Source of the DNA: Rhizobiales bacterium 65-79
GTDB taxonomy: Bacteria > Pseudomonadota > Alphaproteobacteria > Rhizobiales > Rhizobiaceae
Length of the DNA stretch: 64,000 bases
NCBI GenBank assembly: GCA_001896885.1
Contig: MKRJ01000038.1
Location: 1 to 64,000, forward strand
Direction of reading: 5' to 3'
How positions within the stretch are numbered: the stretch's first letter is position 1; each line of letters starts with the position of its first letter. Position numbers and translations under genes: made by a program. The notes beneath the pieces are model-generated. The model saw nothing but the letters and a program-made list of their open reading frames with translations, was not told where the DNA came from and made no database searches. Shown piece after piece: positions 27,101 through 38,229 of this stretch.

Positions 27101-28033
27101 TCAACGTGATCGCGTATCCGTCTGACGCTTCCGAGGCGTTTTGAGAACTCCGCTTCCGATTTGATCAGTCTCCATCCATGGAAAGGCGAACGCGGCGAAT
27201 TCATTTGCTGCTTTGACGCTATTCTTCGATTTCTGCGCGACAGCTGCGGCGAGTGCCTCAATGAGTGCAAGAACGGCTGCGTTCGACGTGGACGCGAAGC
27301 GCCGTTCGGAAACGGCGAACAGCGAAACATCGGCAATGCTTGCCAATGGCGAACGATGTCCGTCGGTCAGGGCCAGAAGCGGCACGCCGCGGGAAACAGC
27401 GAAGCGGGCAAGTTCAACTGTATCCTTGATATAGCGGGGAAAGGCAATGGCGATCGCCAGATCGGACCGATCGAAGCGGAACAAGTGCCGCGCCGCACCC
27501 ATACCGCCGCCGAGATTCTCCACACTGCGCACATTGCCTCGTACACGATCCAATTCCCAAGCGAGCAATGCACCGAGGTGGGCCGCGCTATCGAACCCAA
27601 GCACACATATATTCCGCGCATTAAGGATGAGGTGTAGGGCTTTCCGGCAATCTTGCTCCGACAGCCCCGTCACGGTGCGGCTCAGATTATCAAGATCGTC
27701 CGCGATAGAGCCGCGCATGATTTCTGCCGCACTCGAAGAGCCGGATACGTTTCGCTCTAGTCTCCGCACAGGCTCAAAAACAGTGTCGAAACTCCGGATC
27801 AATTCGTCACGAAATTCGGCGTAGCCTGAAAAACCGACGCTTCGAGCAAATCGGTTAGCAGTCGCGACCGATACTTTCACCTCGCGCACGGCTGCATGGA
27901 TGCTCATGCGCGCTGCGTCTACCGGATGTTTCAGCACGAAATCTGCGAAAGAACGCTGCGCAGCGGGCATATGCGCGTAGGCACGACGAATGCGTCCCGC
28001 GACAGAATCCTCGACGTTCTTTGGTTCGGTCAA
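27101..28033 (-). CDS. RpiR/MurR-family regulator (HTH-6 + SIS)
   Basis: This 310-residue protein has an HTH_6 domain at about residues 8-85 ('VSVATANRFARSVGFSGYAEF') and a SIS domain at about 130-265 ('NICVLGFDSAAHLGAL', 'AIAIAFPRYIKDTVELARFA'). RpiR regulators respond to phospho-sugars or related metabolites. The likely start is TTG at 28033 after GGAG. It is divergent from the ABC importer operon, so it probably controls that operon through the 260-bp shared spacer. Confidence 0.87.
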   Translation of the reverse strand: MTEPKNVEDSVAGRIRRAYAHMPAAQRSFADFVLKHPVDAARMSIHAAVREVKVSVATANRFARSVGFSGYAEFRDELIRSFDTVFEPVRRLERNVSGSSSAAEIMRGSIADDLDNLSRTVTGLSEQDCRKALHLILNARNICVLGFDSAAHLGALLAWELDRVRGNVRSVENLGGGMGAARHLFRFDRSDLAIAIAFPRYIKDTVELARFAVSRGVPLLALTDGHRSPLASIADVSLFAVSERRFASTSNAAVLALIEALAAAVAQKSKNSVKAANEFAAFAFPWMETDQIGSGVLKTPRKRQTDTRSR

Positions 28034-28292
28034 TGTGCGGCTCCGAATTTTGGTGCACGAGGAAAGCCATCAAGGATAGCGCGGTCATACACTTCTTTGC
28101 CACGCTAACCAATGCGGAGAGGACGGTACTGATGCAGAATTGTGCGCCGCGTCGCCGGTCACACGTCCCAATCCTCTTACCCGAAGGCTTGTAATAATTG
28201 TATCATGTGCTAGCGTTTTATGTAATATCTGTTACCAGACGGAAACGTTCCAGATGCAGGGTGCGTCATTCTTTTCGACCTCGGAGGAACCT

Positions 28293-29297
28293 ATGCGATT
28301 CAATCGACGTAATGTCCTTGGCGGAGCAGTCGGCCTGGCGTTTTGGCGGCCGACCTTGGCTGCAGCAGCGACCAAGCTACGCGTGCAGACCGGATGGATC
28401 CCCAATGTTCAGTACGCAGGCGAATGGATCGCGGATTCGAAGGGGTATTTCGCCAAGGCCGGGCTTGACGTCCAATTCATTCCCGGTGGCCCGAATGCCG
28501 TTCCTGTGCCCGTCATCCTTGCCGCCGGCAATATCGAACTTGGATACACGAATTGGTTCCAGTTCCTCGACGCTGTCATGAAGGGCAATGATTTCGTGAT
28601 GGTAGCGGCGGATCTGCCGAAGAACCCTTTGGGCATCATCTCACTAGCCAAAAAGCCGATTCTGAAGCCACAGGACATCGTTGGCTCTCGGATGCTTGTT
28701 CAGGGACCGAACGAAGAGACGGCGATCAACGCAACGCTTGCCCTGGCCGGTTTGCCGAAGCAGTGGAAGGAAATTCGCGCCGGCTTCTCGCCGGAGCCGC
28801 TCCTCGCCGGCGATGGTGACGGCTATACGGCCTTCGCGGTCAATCAGACAATTACTCTCGAGCAGATGGGCATGAAGAAGGACAAGGACTTCTTCTTCGT
28901 CAGTTTCGACGATCTCGGCTTCCGCAGCTATGGTGCGATCCTGGCGACCACGCGCGCGTTCCTTACGGCAAACCGGTCGGCTGTTGTGGCCTATGTCGGA
29001 GCCCTTATCAAAGGATGGCAGGAGAATGAAAAGGATCCGACTGTGGCCGCACATCTGGCCGTCGAGAAATACGGCGCTGATTTCGGTCTCGATCTGAAGC
29101 AGCAGATCAGGCAGAACGAACTACAGATCCCTTATACGAAGTATGATGAACCGGGCCATCTGCCTCTTAGCCTGGATCGCAAGGCGATGGTCGGCCCAAT
29201 GTATGCAGCCGCGCGAGCGACAGGACGCGAGAACTTGCCGGACGTAGACAAGATCGCCGATTTTACGATCGTAGAAGATGCCGTGAAGGCTCAATAA
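28293..29297 (+). CDS. NMT1/THI5-type ABC transporter substrate-binding protein
   Basis: This 334-residue protein starts with a twin-arginine-type signal ('RRNVLGGAVGLAFW') and has the NMT1-like fold ('GWIPNVQYAGEWIADSKGYF', 'GLDVQFIPGGPNAVPVPVILAAGNIELGY'). The group binds nitrate, sulfonates, or pyrimidine thiamine precursors. The ATG at 28293 has GGAGGA upstream; the longer reading from 28140 lacks a signal peptide. It is first in a five-gene operon with the amidohydrolase, ATPase and two permeases. Confidence 0.87.
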   Translation: MRFNRRNVLGGAVGLAFWRPTLAAAATKLRVQTGWIPNVQYAGEWIADSKGYFAKAGLDVQFIPGGPNAVPVPVILAAGNIELGYTNWFQFLDAVMKGNDFVMVAADLPKNPLGIISLAKKPILKPQDIVGSRMLVQGPNEETAINATLALAGLPKQWKEIRAGFSPEPLLAGDGDGYTAFAVNQTITLEQMGMKKDKDFFFVSFDDLGFRSYGAILATTRAFLTANRSAVVAYVGALIKGWQENEKDPTVAAHLAVEKYGADFGLDLKQQIRQNELQIPYTKYDEPGHLPLSLDRKAMVGPMYAAARATGRENLPDVDKIADFTIVEDAVKAQ

Positions 29298-29308
29298 GGA
29301 CCGGCTGA

Positions 29309-30714
29309 ATGGAAACACGTTCCGACGCGGTCCCAGGGCCGATCGACCTTCTTGTCACCGGATGCGACATCGTTACGATGAACGATGATGGTGCGGTCCT
29401 CACCGATGCCGCGATCGCCGTTTCCGGTACACGTATCGTCTGGATCGGGCCGAACGAGGATGCCACCCGTCTTCCCAAGGCGGCATCCACAATCGACGCG
29501 CGCAATCGCGTGGCGCTGCCCGGCATAATCGACGCCCATGTTCATACCGCCCAACAGCTCCTGCGCGGCAAATTGGCCGAGCTCAGCCGAAAAGGTCCTC
29601 TGCGCAACCCGCCCTGGAAAAACTACTATGTTCCCTTCGAGGCTTTGCTAAGTCCCGAAGACGTCCATCTGAGCGGCCTCGTCGCCTATACGAACATGCT
29701 GCGCGTCGGAACGACCTGCTTTGCGGAAGCCGGGGGGCCCCATCCGGATGAGATGGGCCGGGCTGCAAAGGAAGTGGGCATTCGCGGCCTCATTTCTCTT
29801 TCGACGACAGATCAGAATACGGCCGTCGGCGGCAGCGCCGTCCCTGACGGAATGTTGATGAACACGGATCAGGCCTACAAACGTAACGTCGATCTCGTGA
29901 AGCGGTGGCGCGACGAGGAACTCGTGCGGGCCTGTCTCTCCTTGCGCCAGATTATCGTCTGTTCGCCGCAGCTCATCTCAGCCATGGGTGAGGCCGCGCG
30001 AGAGCTTGACGTCAAGATACATACCCATCTTGCTGAGGGTACCTACGAAGTCGATTATGCGCTCGAGCATTTCGGCAAACGCCCAACGGAATATCTGGAC
30101 GATCTCGGCGTGCTCAGCCGGCACCTTCACTGCGCTCATAGCGTCCTTCTTGCCCCCGAAGAGGTCGACCTCTATCAAAAGCATCGGGTTTCCGCCTGCC
30201 ACTGCGCCATGGGCAATTACGGGATCGGGATACCCCGACTCCACGAAATGTGGCGGCGGGGTATCGATATCGGTCTGGGGACGGACGGCGCCGCCTCTGC
30301 TGGCACGCTCGATATGTTCGAGGTCATCCATTGCGCACGTGTCGGCCAGCAGGCATCGGTCGGACACCCGTTCCACACCCGCGTGCCGATGAGCAATGAT
30401 GAGCTGCTGCGCGTAGCCACACGTGGCGGCGCGAGGGCGCTTGGCCTCGACGCGGAACTTGGCAGTCTGGAGACCGGCAAGCGCGCCGACATCATCCTGG
30501 TGGATAAGAGCGAGCCAAATCAGATGGGAGCGATCGATCCACTATTCATCGCCTCTACTTTGGTGGTCGGGCGCGATGTACGGACCGTTGTCATAAACGG
30601 GCGAGTGGTTATGAAGGAGCGTGAAATCCTGACTGTCGACGTCGAGGAAATCCGGCACAGACTGGCACGGCGCCGCCCCGCGATCATGGCTCGATATGAC
30701 GCGCTCGTCGCGTG

Positions 30715-30715
<1 letters not shown>
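29309..30715 (+). CDS. Atz/Trz-family amidohydrolase
   Basis: This 468-residue metal-dependent hydrolase shows 'GIIDAHVHTAQQLLRG' (HxH metal site), 'IHTHLAEG' , 'LHCAHSVLL' and 'IGLGTDGAASAGTLDMF' (metal Asp). These are the marks of the ATZ/TRZ group of deaminases and dechlorinases, which also includes SAH/MTA deaminase. It would deaminate a nitrogen-ring compound brought in by the surrounding ABC transporter. It starts 11 bp after the binding protein and its stop overlaps the ATPase start (TGATG). Confidence 0.85.
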
Positions 30716-31529
<814 letters not shown>

Positions 31530-31533
<4 letters not shown>

Positions 31534-32288
31534 CTACCCCAGCTGAACGACGGCGCGACCTGGCCCTCGGGATTTTGGGCATTCTGCTGTTCCTCGTTCT
31601 ATGGGAGATTGTCGGCCGATTGCACCTGCTGGGCTTGAGCTGGCCGGCTCTCAGCACCGTGGTTGAGTTCATGGCCGCTCCTTCACGCTGGCCGCTTTTC
31701 GGCCGCGCGCTCGGTGCAACGTTATCCAACCTTGCTATCGGCTATGTGTGCGGCTTCATCGCCGGTCTCTTGTTTGCGATACTTGCCCATCTCGTGATGC
31801 AACTAAGGCCCGGTGCCGACAGACTGGCCACGATGATCCATGCAGTCCCTTCCATCGCGGTGGCCCCGCTCATTGTCGTACTCGCCAGTCGACAGGCGAT
31901 GCCACCCACGCTCGCTGCCCTCAGCACCTTCTTTGTGCTTTATGTCTCAACGCGTTCGGGACTGGAGACGACTTCGCCCGCTCATCGCGACGTGATGCGC
32001 TCGTTCGGTGCCAGACGTGACCGTCGGCTAAAATATCTCGATTTTCCTGCTGCCCTGCCGGCAATCGCGTCTGGCGCAAAACTTGCCGCACCTACCGCCC
32101 TGATCGGTATTATCATCGGCGAGTGGTTCGGTGCACCGCGCGGGCTCGGCGTGCTCGTGATCAACGCCATGCAGAACTTCCAGATCCCCCTGTTGTGGAG
32201 CGCGGTATTGCTCGCTGTCATCACCTCCATTGTGCTGTTTGTCCTGCTTAGCTGGATAGAGCGGCGTGTCGCGGAGTACTTCCGGTGA
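31530..32288 (+). CDS. ABC transporter permease (SsuC/TauC type)
   Basis: This 252-residue integral membrane protein has about six spans and a permease loop ('MRSFGARRDRRLKYLDFPAA'). The GTG start overlaps the ATPase stop (GTGA). With the next gene it gives two different permease subunits, whereas many transporters of this class use a single homodimeric permease. Confidence 0.88.
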
Positions 32289-33070
32289 TGCGGACGCAGA
32301 TGCCGATCGTGCTCGCACAAACGCTGCGCGCTTGCCGCTTCATAGCCAGCAACTTCTGGGGCTTGGTCGCGCTGCTTGTGCTTTGGGAGGTTTGGGTCCG
32401 CTGGAACGACCTCAATGCTATCGTCATGCCATATCCGGTGTCGGTTTTGGAAGACGTCCTGCACAACCCGACTCTCTATCTTCGAAACACTCTTCAGACT
32501 TTCGGGCTCGCTCTAGCCGGCCTGTTGGTCGGCCTTGTCGTCGGAACGTTGCTCGCGATCCTGACGTGGTCGTCAAAAACGCTCTCAGGGCTGCTTACGC
32601 CACTCGCCCTCATCTTCGCCTCCGTTCCTGTAGTGGCGCTGATCCCAGTGCTCGCGAGACTATTCGGTTACGACGTAAAAACTGTCATAGTTATCGTCAC
32701 CATCATCTCGTTTTTCCCCAGCTTCGTCTTTACGGCCGCCGGCCTGCGCATGCTTCCGCCCGGAAGTGCTGACTTCTTCGCTGTGGCCGGCGCCTCGACC
32801 TGGCGTCGCCTCACCCTGCTTGCCATCCCCGCTGCCATACCAAACTGGATGTTGGCACTTCGCCTCGCCGCGGCCAATTCCATGCTCGCAGCCATGGTGG
32901 CCGAGTTCCTGATGGGCGTGAGCGGCCTGGGCAATATGTTCCACGCCGCCACCAACGACCTCGATATGCAGCGAGCCCTCGGCGCAAGCCTTGTTGCCAT
33001 GGCGATTTCGGTGGCCCTCTATGCGGCCACAGGCGTTCTTTCGGATCTCGTCAAGCGGCGCTGGGAATAA
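32288..33070 (+). CDS. ABC transporter permease (SsuC/TauC type), second
   Basis: This 260-residue membrane protein belongs to the same family as its neighbour, with an EAA-like loop ('FFAVAGASTWRRLTLLAIPAA'). The ATG at 32288 overlaps the previous stop. It ends the operon; IS remnants follow within 100 bp. Confidence 0.88.
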   Translation: MRTQMPIVLAQTLRACRFIASNFWGLVALLVLWEVWVRWNDLNAIVMPYPVSVLEDVLHNPTLYLRNTLQTFGLALAGLLVGLVVGTLLAILTWSSKTLSGLLTPLALIFASVPVVALIPVLARLFGYDVKTVIVIVTIISFFPSFVFTAAGLRMLPPGSADFFAVAGASTWRRLTLLAIPAAIPNWMLALRLAAANSMLAAMVAEFLMGVSGLGNMFHAATNDLDMQRALGASLVAMAISVALYAATGVLSDLVKRRWE

Positions 33071-33151
33071 TAGCGGCCGAAGCAGCTATTCCGTGGAATA
33101 ACCCGCTGTCGCCGTGTCGCCGCATCGCTTCTCGCTGGCAGTCGATGGCAC

Positions 33152-33616
33152 CTAGCTGTGGAGCCTGAACAGGTTGTGCTCGGTTTGGCCGAGGCGACTG
33201 ATTGGCGTTTTCGACTTTAGGCTGCCGTGCGAATGCCAATTGTAGCGATGAAGCCAAGTCGACAATTCGGCGGCACGGTGGTTTGAGGTGGGATAGGCGA
33301 CGGCGTAGGCCCATTCCCTGAGCGCCGTCTGGATGAAGCGTTCGGCCTTGCCGTTGGTCTTTGGCGTATAGGGTCTCGTCCTGACATGCCTAAGCCCGAA
33401 CTTGCGGCAGGCCTTGGCGAAGGCCTTCGAGCGATAGCATGAACCATTGTCGGTCATGACGCGGCTGACGGTGACGCCGAGGCTGGCATAGTAGGCCACA
33501 GCCGCGGCGACGAAGGCGGCGGCGCTTTCCTTGCGCTCGTGGCAGGATCTGGCTAAAGGCGATGCGCGAGGCGTCGTCGATGCAGACATGGACGAACTCC
33601 CAGCCCACGCCGCCAC
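33152..33616 (-). pseudogene. IS481-family transposase C-terminal remnant, frameshifted
   Basis: The C-terminal 120 residues match IS481 transposases ('VMTDNGSCYRSKAFAKACRKFG', 'TPKTNGKAERFIQTALREWA', including the DDE Asp and Glu). Upstream, the expected 'WEFVHVCIDDASR' segment (first catalytic Asp) is in another frame, with a shift near 33540. The N-terminal half is absent. The element is dead. Confidence 0.75.
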
Positions 33617-33720
33617 TGTTGGACTGGGGGAAACGTTCAGATCGATCTCGATCAGCGCCAGTGACCTGAGACCTTAATCTCCTCCGGCTAGAGGGAGAGT
33701 CCTGGGTTTCATTTCTGGCC

Positions 33721-33978
33721 TTATGCGGCCTGTTTTTCCAGCGTGGATTTCATTGCGAACTCGGCCGGCGGCATGTTGCCAAGAGCCGAGTGTGGTCGGT
33801 GGTGGTTGTAGTCCTCCTTCCATGAGGTGATGGCGTTGCGGGCCGCAGATAGCGTCGAGAACAGCGTGTCGTTAAGGCACTCATCCCTAAGCGCCCGTTG
33901 AAGCTCTCGACGAAGGCGTTCTGGGTCGGCTTGCCCGGCGCGATGTAGTGCCATTCGACACTCGTCTGCTGGCACCAG
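33721..33978 (-). pseudogene. IS3-family transposase (orfB) C-terminal remnant
   Basis: The frames here give '[14 protein letters not shown]' and then, after a one-base shift near 33885, '[13 protein letters not shown]' and '[20 protein letters not shown]'. This is the standard end of IS3-group integrase-type transposases. The rest is missing and the fragment abuts the IS21-end remnant at 33979. Confidence 0.75.
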
Positions 33979-34271
33979 TGCAAATTCCGAGGGAAGTCGC
34001 CCCCCGATTCCGAAATGATGCCGCCCCCTCGTTCCGAGAAATAGTCGCCCCCTGATTCCGAGATGAAGCCGCCCCCTTTGAGGCGGCGTTTGGGTCGGGC
34101 GCTCTGCTGGTGAAAGTTCCTTCCTTTGGCTTGGCCGGGAGGAGGAAGGAAATGCCTGCGGAGAGATTGGCGATGCGGCGTGTCCGCGAGATTTTGCGAT
34201 ACCGATTTGAGGAAGGCCTTGGCCACAAGGCGATCTCGTACCGGGTGGGCGCTGCACCCTCGACGGTGCGC
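33979..34271 (+). mobile_element. IS21-family end fragment (inverted relative to full copy)
   Basis: This 293-bp piece repeats the istA-side end of the complete element at 35032-37625, in opposite orientation. It starts at the same terminal TGCAAATTCCGAG and carries the tandem ATTCCGA-type repeats and the first 40 or so istA codons. Homology stops abruptly at 34271, where LysR coding sequence begins. The fragment looks like the scar of a deletion or recombination between IS copies. Confidence 0.85.
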
Positions 34272-34906
34272 ACAAAGGGAGGGTCGTGATCGCCTCTCTG
34301 CCTTCAGCTGCCGCTAGCATCGTCTCAACAGCAATCAACCGCGTCAAGTCCGCTTATCCGGGCGTACGCGTAACCATCCTGGAAGGCCTTGCGGGTTCAA
34401 TTTCCGATGCGGTGTTACGGCGGGAGGCGGATTTTGGCTTTGGGGCTGATTTCAGTTCGAATTCAGAGCTTCTGTTCACACCCATGGTGACCGACAAGCT
34501 GGTCGGCGTTTTTCCGCTCAAGGACCCCGTTTTGATGTTGAAGGAGATCACGTGGCTGGACCTGGCCAAGCGGCCTTTCATTCGCTTTTCTGACGCCTCC
34601 AGCATCCAGTTCTACGTGGATCGCGCCGTCAATACTGCCGGTGTCCATCTGCAGCGAGCTGGGGAGGTCGCTCACATGACCACGGCCATCAGCCTTGTGA
34701 GTTCGGGCGCAGGCGTTACCACGCTTCCCGAACTGGCACTTAGCAGCCTCAATCTTGAAAGAGTTGCAATACGGCCGGTGGTTGCCCCTGTAGCAATGCG
34801 TACACTTGGAACTCTAACGCTCAAGCGGAGGTCCGCATCTCCGGCGTCGGAGATAACGCAGTCAGCGATTGCGGGTGTTTGTAAGGAAATGCTAGCGGAA
34901 GCATAG
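34272..34906 (+). pseudogene. LysR-type effector-binding domain lacking its HTH
   Basis: This frame encodes about 205 residues of a LysR substrate-binding domain. It begins '[20 protein letters not shown]', followed by 'AYPGVRVTILEG' and ending near 'CKEMLAEA'. The DNA-binding N-terminus is missing because the IS21 fragment joins at 34271. An in-frame GTG (34286) could start a truncated protein, but it would have no HTH. The 125 bp that follow (34907-35031) hold nothing recognisable. Confidence 0.8.
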
Positions 34907-35158
34907 TTTGGCGGGTCGGTTACCGATGCTTCAGGGTGAATTAATTCCGATACTGCCCATTTGTGCTACTCGTCCTTTTGGTCGGTTGGACGGTGACGCA
35001 AGATCTACAAAACGATCAGACGGCGCCAACCTGCCGATTCCGAGGAAGCCGCCCCCCGATTCCGATTTGATCGCGCCCCCGGATTCCGAGATGATCTCGC
35101 CCCCGGGGGACCGGGGCTTTGCTGGCAGTGATCGTTGTCATTTCGTCGAGCGCTTGTG

Positions 35159-35893
35159 TCAAGCCTTTCGCTGGTCGCGTCGCAGGCTTTCTCCGGTCAG
35201 ATCGATACGGTGGGCATTGTGGACGAGCCGGTCGAGAATGGCGTCGGCGTAGGTCGGATTACCGATCACGTCGTGCCACGCCGACACGGGCAACTGGCTG
35301 GTGATGATGGTGGAGCGCCGGCCGTAGCGGGCCTCGAGGATTTCGAGGAGGTCATGGCGGGCCTGATCGTCGAGGGGCTCAAGGCCCCAATCGTCGAGGA
35401 TCAGCAATTGTACGCTGCCGAGCTTGCGCAGCAGGCGTGGGTAGCGGCCATCGCCGCGCGCCAGCGTCAGGGAGGCGAACAGTCTGGGCACGCGCTGGTA
35501 GAGAACGGAGCGGTCGTCGCGGCAGGCCTTGTGGCCGAGCGCACAGGCGAGCCAACTCTTGCCGACACCTGACGGGCCACAGATGGCCAGATTGTCGTGC
35601 GCATCGATCCAGTCGCCGGCGATGAGCTTGAGGAACAGGGCTCGATCGAGGCCACGCTCACTGCGATAGTCGACGTCCTCGGGGGCGGCCTGGTGACGGA
35701 GCTTGGCAAAGCGCAGACGGCCCGCGAGCTTGCGATCGTAGCGCCAGCTCCACTCCCGGTCGAGCAGCAGGCCCAGCCACTCGATATGGCTGAGTTGTTC
35801 GGCCTCGGCATTGGCGGCCAGTTCGTCGAATGCCCGGGCCATGCCGGTGAAGCCCATGGCGTTCAGGCGGTCGAGGGTGGGATGTGCAAGCAT
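35159..35893 (-). CDS. istB: IS21 helper ATPase IstB
   Basis: This 244-residue AAA+ protein has Walker A 'GPSGVGKSW' and Walker B 'LLILDDWG', matching IstB/DnaC-like transposition helpers that select target DNA and stimulate IstA. The start at 35893 lies 12 bp after the istA stop. The longer open frame upstream overlaps istA and was rejected. Confidence 0.92.
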   Translation of the reverse strand: MLAHPTLDRLNAMGFTGMARAFDELAANAEAEQLSHIEWLGLLLDREWSWRYDRKLAGRLRFAKLRHQAAPEDVDYRSERGLDRALFLKLIAGDWIDAHDNLAICGPSGVGKSWLACALGHKACRDDRSVLYQRVPRLFASLTLARGDGRYPRLLRKLGSVQLLILDDWGLEPLDDQARHDLLEILEARYGRRSTIITSQLPVSAWHDVIGNPTYADAILDRLVHNAHRIDLTGESLRRDQRKA

Positions 35894-35904
35894 GCCTTTC
35901 TCCT

Positions 35905-37452
35905 TCAGTGGTAATAGCGGGAACCGCGGATATTGGGGTGGTCGATGGGCTTGGCCGACGCCGGCCTCGTGCCGGTCGTCCGGTCGAGATGGTTGTCGAG
36001 GATGGAACGGACCGAGCCGTAGGTCCGCGCGCCGATCTCCAGCGCGCGGCCGCAGGCGGCGTTGACCCTTTCCCGGCCAAAGCCCCTGGTCAGGCGGATG
36101 ATGCCCAGACAGGCGCGGAAGCCCTGCTCGGGATGCGGCCGGTCGGCCAGGATCTTCTCGCACAGGAGTGCCGCGTCGGAGCCGATCGCGGAGGCCTCGC
36201 GGCTGATCCGCTCGATCGTCCAGTCGGCGAAGCGGCGATGCGACGACGGCATATGTTCAGGGATGGTAGTGTGCCGGCCATTGCCGCTGGAGCGCATATG
36301 GGCGGCGATCCGCTCGCCCTTGCGGAACAGTTCGATGGTGCTCGCCGTGATGCGGGCCTCGATCTGCTCGCGCGCGAAGCGCCAGGGAACGGAGTAATAA
36401 TGCCGATCGATCTCGACATGATAGTCGAGGCCGGCGCGTCGGATCCGCCATTCGGCGAAGACATAGCGCTGCGCCGGCAGTGGCTTGAGTGCCGGGCGGT
36501 CGATCTCCTCGAACAATTGTCGCCGCGTGCGCCCGACGCGACGCAGTATCCGGCGATCGTTCAGATCGGCCAGCAACTCGCCGACCGCCGCATTGACCTC
36601 GGCCAGGCTGTAAAAGACGCGATGGCGTAGCCGACCCAGAAGCCAGCGCTCGACAATGCGCACCGCTGCCTCGACCTTCGCCTTGTCGCGGGGACGGCGA
36701 GGCCGGGTCGGCAGCACCGAACTGCCGTAATGCGCCGCCATCCCGGCATAGGTGCGGTTGACCTGCGGGTCGTAGCGGCAGGCCTTGATCACCGCTACCT
36801 TGGCATTGTCGGGAATGAACAGAGCCGGCGTGCCGCCGAAGCTCTCCAGCGCATTGACGTGGCAGCCGATCCAGTCCGGCAGCGTCTCGCTCCAGCGCGC
36901 CTCCGCATAGGACAGACTCGATGCGCCCAGTACCGCCACGAACAGATGCGCAGCACGCATCTTTCCCGTCAGCCGATCGATGACCACTGGCACCGTGTCG
37001 CCGGCATAGTCGACAAACAGCTTCTCGCCAGCGGCATGGTTTTGCCGCATCGTCACCGGCAGGTTTGCCGCCCAGCCGCGGTAAAGATCACAAAAGCGGC
37101 TGTAGCGGTAACCATCGGGATGACGCGCGATGTATTCGTCCCACAGGATCTGCAGGGTCACATGCTTGCGCTTCAGCTCGCGATGGACCTCAGCCCAGTC
37201 CGGCTCGGCGCTGCGGCGGTGTCCTGTCTTCTTTCCGGATGCCTTGTAGAGCGCCGCCTCCAGAACCGTGTCGGTGACTTCTTCGCCAAATGGCCATGTC
37301 AGTCCGGCAGCCGCAGCGCGCCGGAGCGTCTCGCGCACCGTCGAGGGTGCAGCGCCCACCCGGTACGAGATCGCCTTGTGGCCAAGGCCTTCCTCAAATC
37401 GGTATCGCAAAATCTCGCGGACACGCCGCATCGCCAATCTCTCCGCAGGCAT
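35905..37452 (-). CDS. istA: IS21 transposase IstA
   Basis: This 515-residue transposase has an N-terminal HTH ('[17 protein letters not shown]'), a DDE catalytic core (Asp in 'VDYAGDTV', Asp in 'FIPDNAK', Glu in 'KAKVEAAV') and a C-terminal Mu-type beta domain. The start is set at the ATG (37452) opening '[10 protein letters not shown]', the same codon retained in the 33979-34271 fragment. An in-frame start 14 codons upstream falls in the terminal repeats. Confidence 0.92.
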   Translation of the reverse strand: MPAERLAMRRVREILRYRFEEGLGHKAISYRVGAAPSTVRETLRRAAAAGLTWPFGEEVTDTVLEAALYKASGKKTGHRRSAEPDWAEVHRELKRKHVTLQILWDEYIARHPDGYRYSRFCDLYRGWAANLPVTMRQNHAAGEKLFVDYAGDTVPVVIDRLTGKMRAAHLFVAVLGASSLSYAEARWSETLPDWIGCHVNALESFGGTPALFIPDNAKVAVIKACRYDPQVNRTYAGMAAHYGSSVLPTRPRRPRDKAKVEAAVRIVERWLLGRLRHRVFYSLAEVNAAVGELLADLNDRRILRRVGRTRRQLFEEIDRPALKPLPAQRYVFAEWRIRRAGLDYHVEIDRHYYSVPWRFAREQIEARITASTIELFRKGERIAAHMRSSGNGRHTTIPEHMPSSHRRFADWTIERISREASAIGSDAALLCEKILADRPHPEQGFRACLGIIRLTRGFGRERVNAACGRALEIGARTYGSVRSILDNHLDRTTGTRPASAKPIDHPNIRGSRYYH

Positions 37453-37639
37453 TTCCTTCCTCCTCCCGGCCAAGCCAAAGGAAGGAACTTTCACCAGCAG
37501 AGCGCCCGACCCAAACGCCGCCTCAAAGGGGGCGGCTTCATCTCGGAATCAGGGGGCGACTATTTCTCGGAACGAGGGGGCGGCATCATTTCGGAATCGG
37601 GGGGCGACTTCCCTCGGAATTTGCACCAACCCGCCCTCC

Positions 37640-38222
37640 CCCGGCGCAGCGGCGGTCGGTGCCTGCATGGCCTTCAGCACCAGCGCCATTTCCGGTGTCG
37701 AGTGGATCAGCATCACGCCAAAAGATCATTGCCATCACGATGGCGCTCTGGCCGGTTAGCCGTGCAACCTTTGCATGGCACCGGCGGCGCCATGCGCGCT
37801 CTAGGCACAGATAACGGCAGGATGCGGTTGTTCAGGGTGTGGAACACGCCGGAACTGAGGCCGGCGATTACCCTGTCAATGATGAAGGTCACCCAGCGTA
37901 GGTCGACCAACAGCAGGCCGACGTACCCGAGGCCAATGGCCAGCGAGGTGTCGCCGACCAGCGGCGCGGAACGAGACCGTCTTCACCCTACCGGGTAACC
38001 GCCCGGAGATCGGCGCGATCACCGCCACCGCCGCCGGCCAGGGCATCATGTAGAGTCCGCCTCGACCGCCCTCATGCCAAGCGTGTGCTGGAGGTAGAAA
38101 GGCAAGGCGATCAGGCCCAGCATCTGGCTGGTAAAGCAGCACACCGAGGCGATGACGGAGAATCGGAATGCCGGTGCGGCGAAGAGGATGGCCGCCAACT
38201 GGATCAACGATCCGCTTCGCAC
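37640..38222 (-). pseudogene. MFS (DHA2-type) efflux gene remnant
   Basis: Minus-strand frames give 'VIASVCCFTSQMLGLIALPF' and 'YLQHTLGM'. After a shift near 38055 they give 'GLYMMPWPAAVAVIAPISGR', and further fragments follow after more shifts. This resembles the second half of a 14-helix DHA2 drug exporter with several frameshifts and no N-terminus. The IS21 element is inserted at its distal end. Confidence 0.65.
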
Positions 38223-38229
38223 CCTAACC

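Larger units (their letters stand above)
35032..37625 (-). mobile_element. Complete IS21-family insertion sequence
   Basis: This 2,594-bp element encodes istA and istB on the minus strand. Both ends read inward as TGC, then near-identical ATTCCGAGG..AAG and CCGCCCCCCGATTCCGA blocks, with further copies of the ATTCCGA motif as multiple terminal repeats. The six bases CCAACC occur directly outside both ends (35026-35031 and 37626-37631), a target duplication in the range used by IS21 elements. Both genes are open, so the element may be active. Confidence 0.88.

Noticed and set aside
35894-36163. Longer reading of istB from 36163
   Set aside because: The extension overlaps istA out of frame; IstB proteins start at the ATG at 35893.
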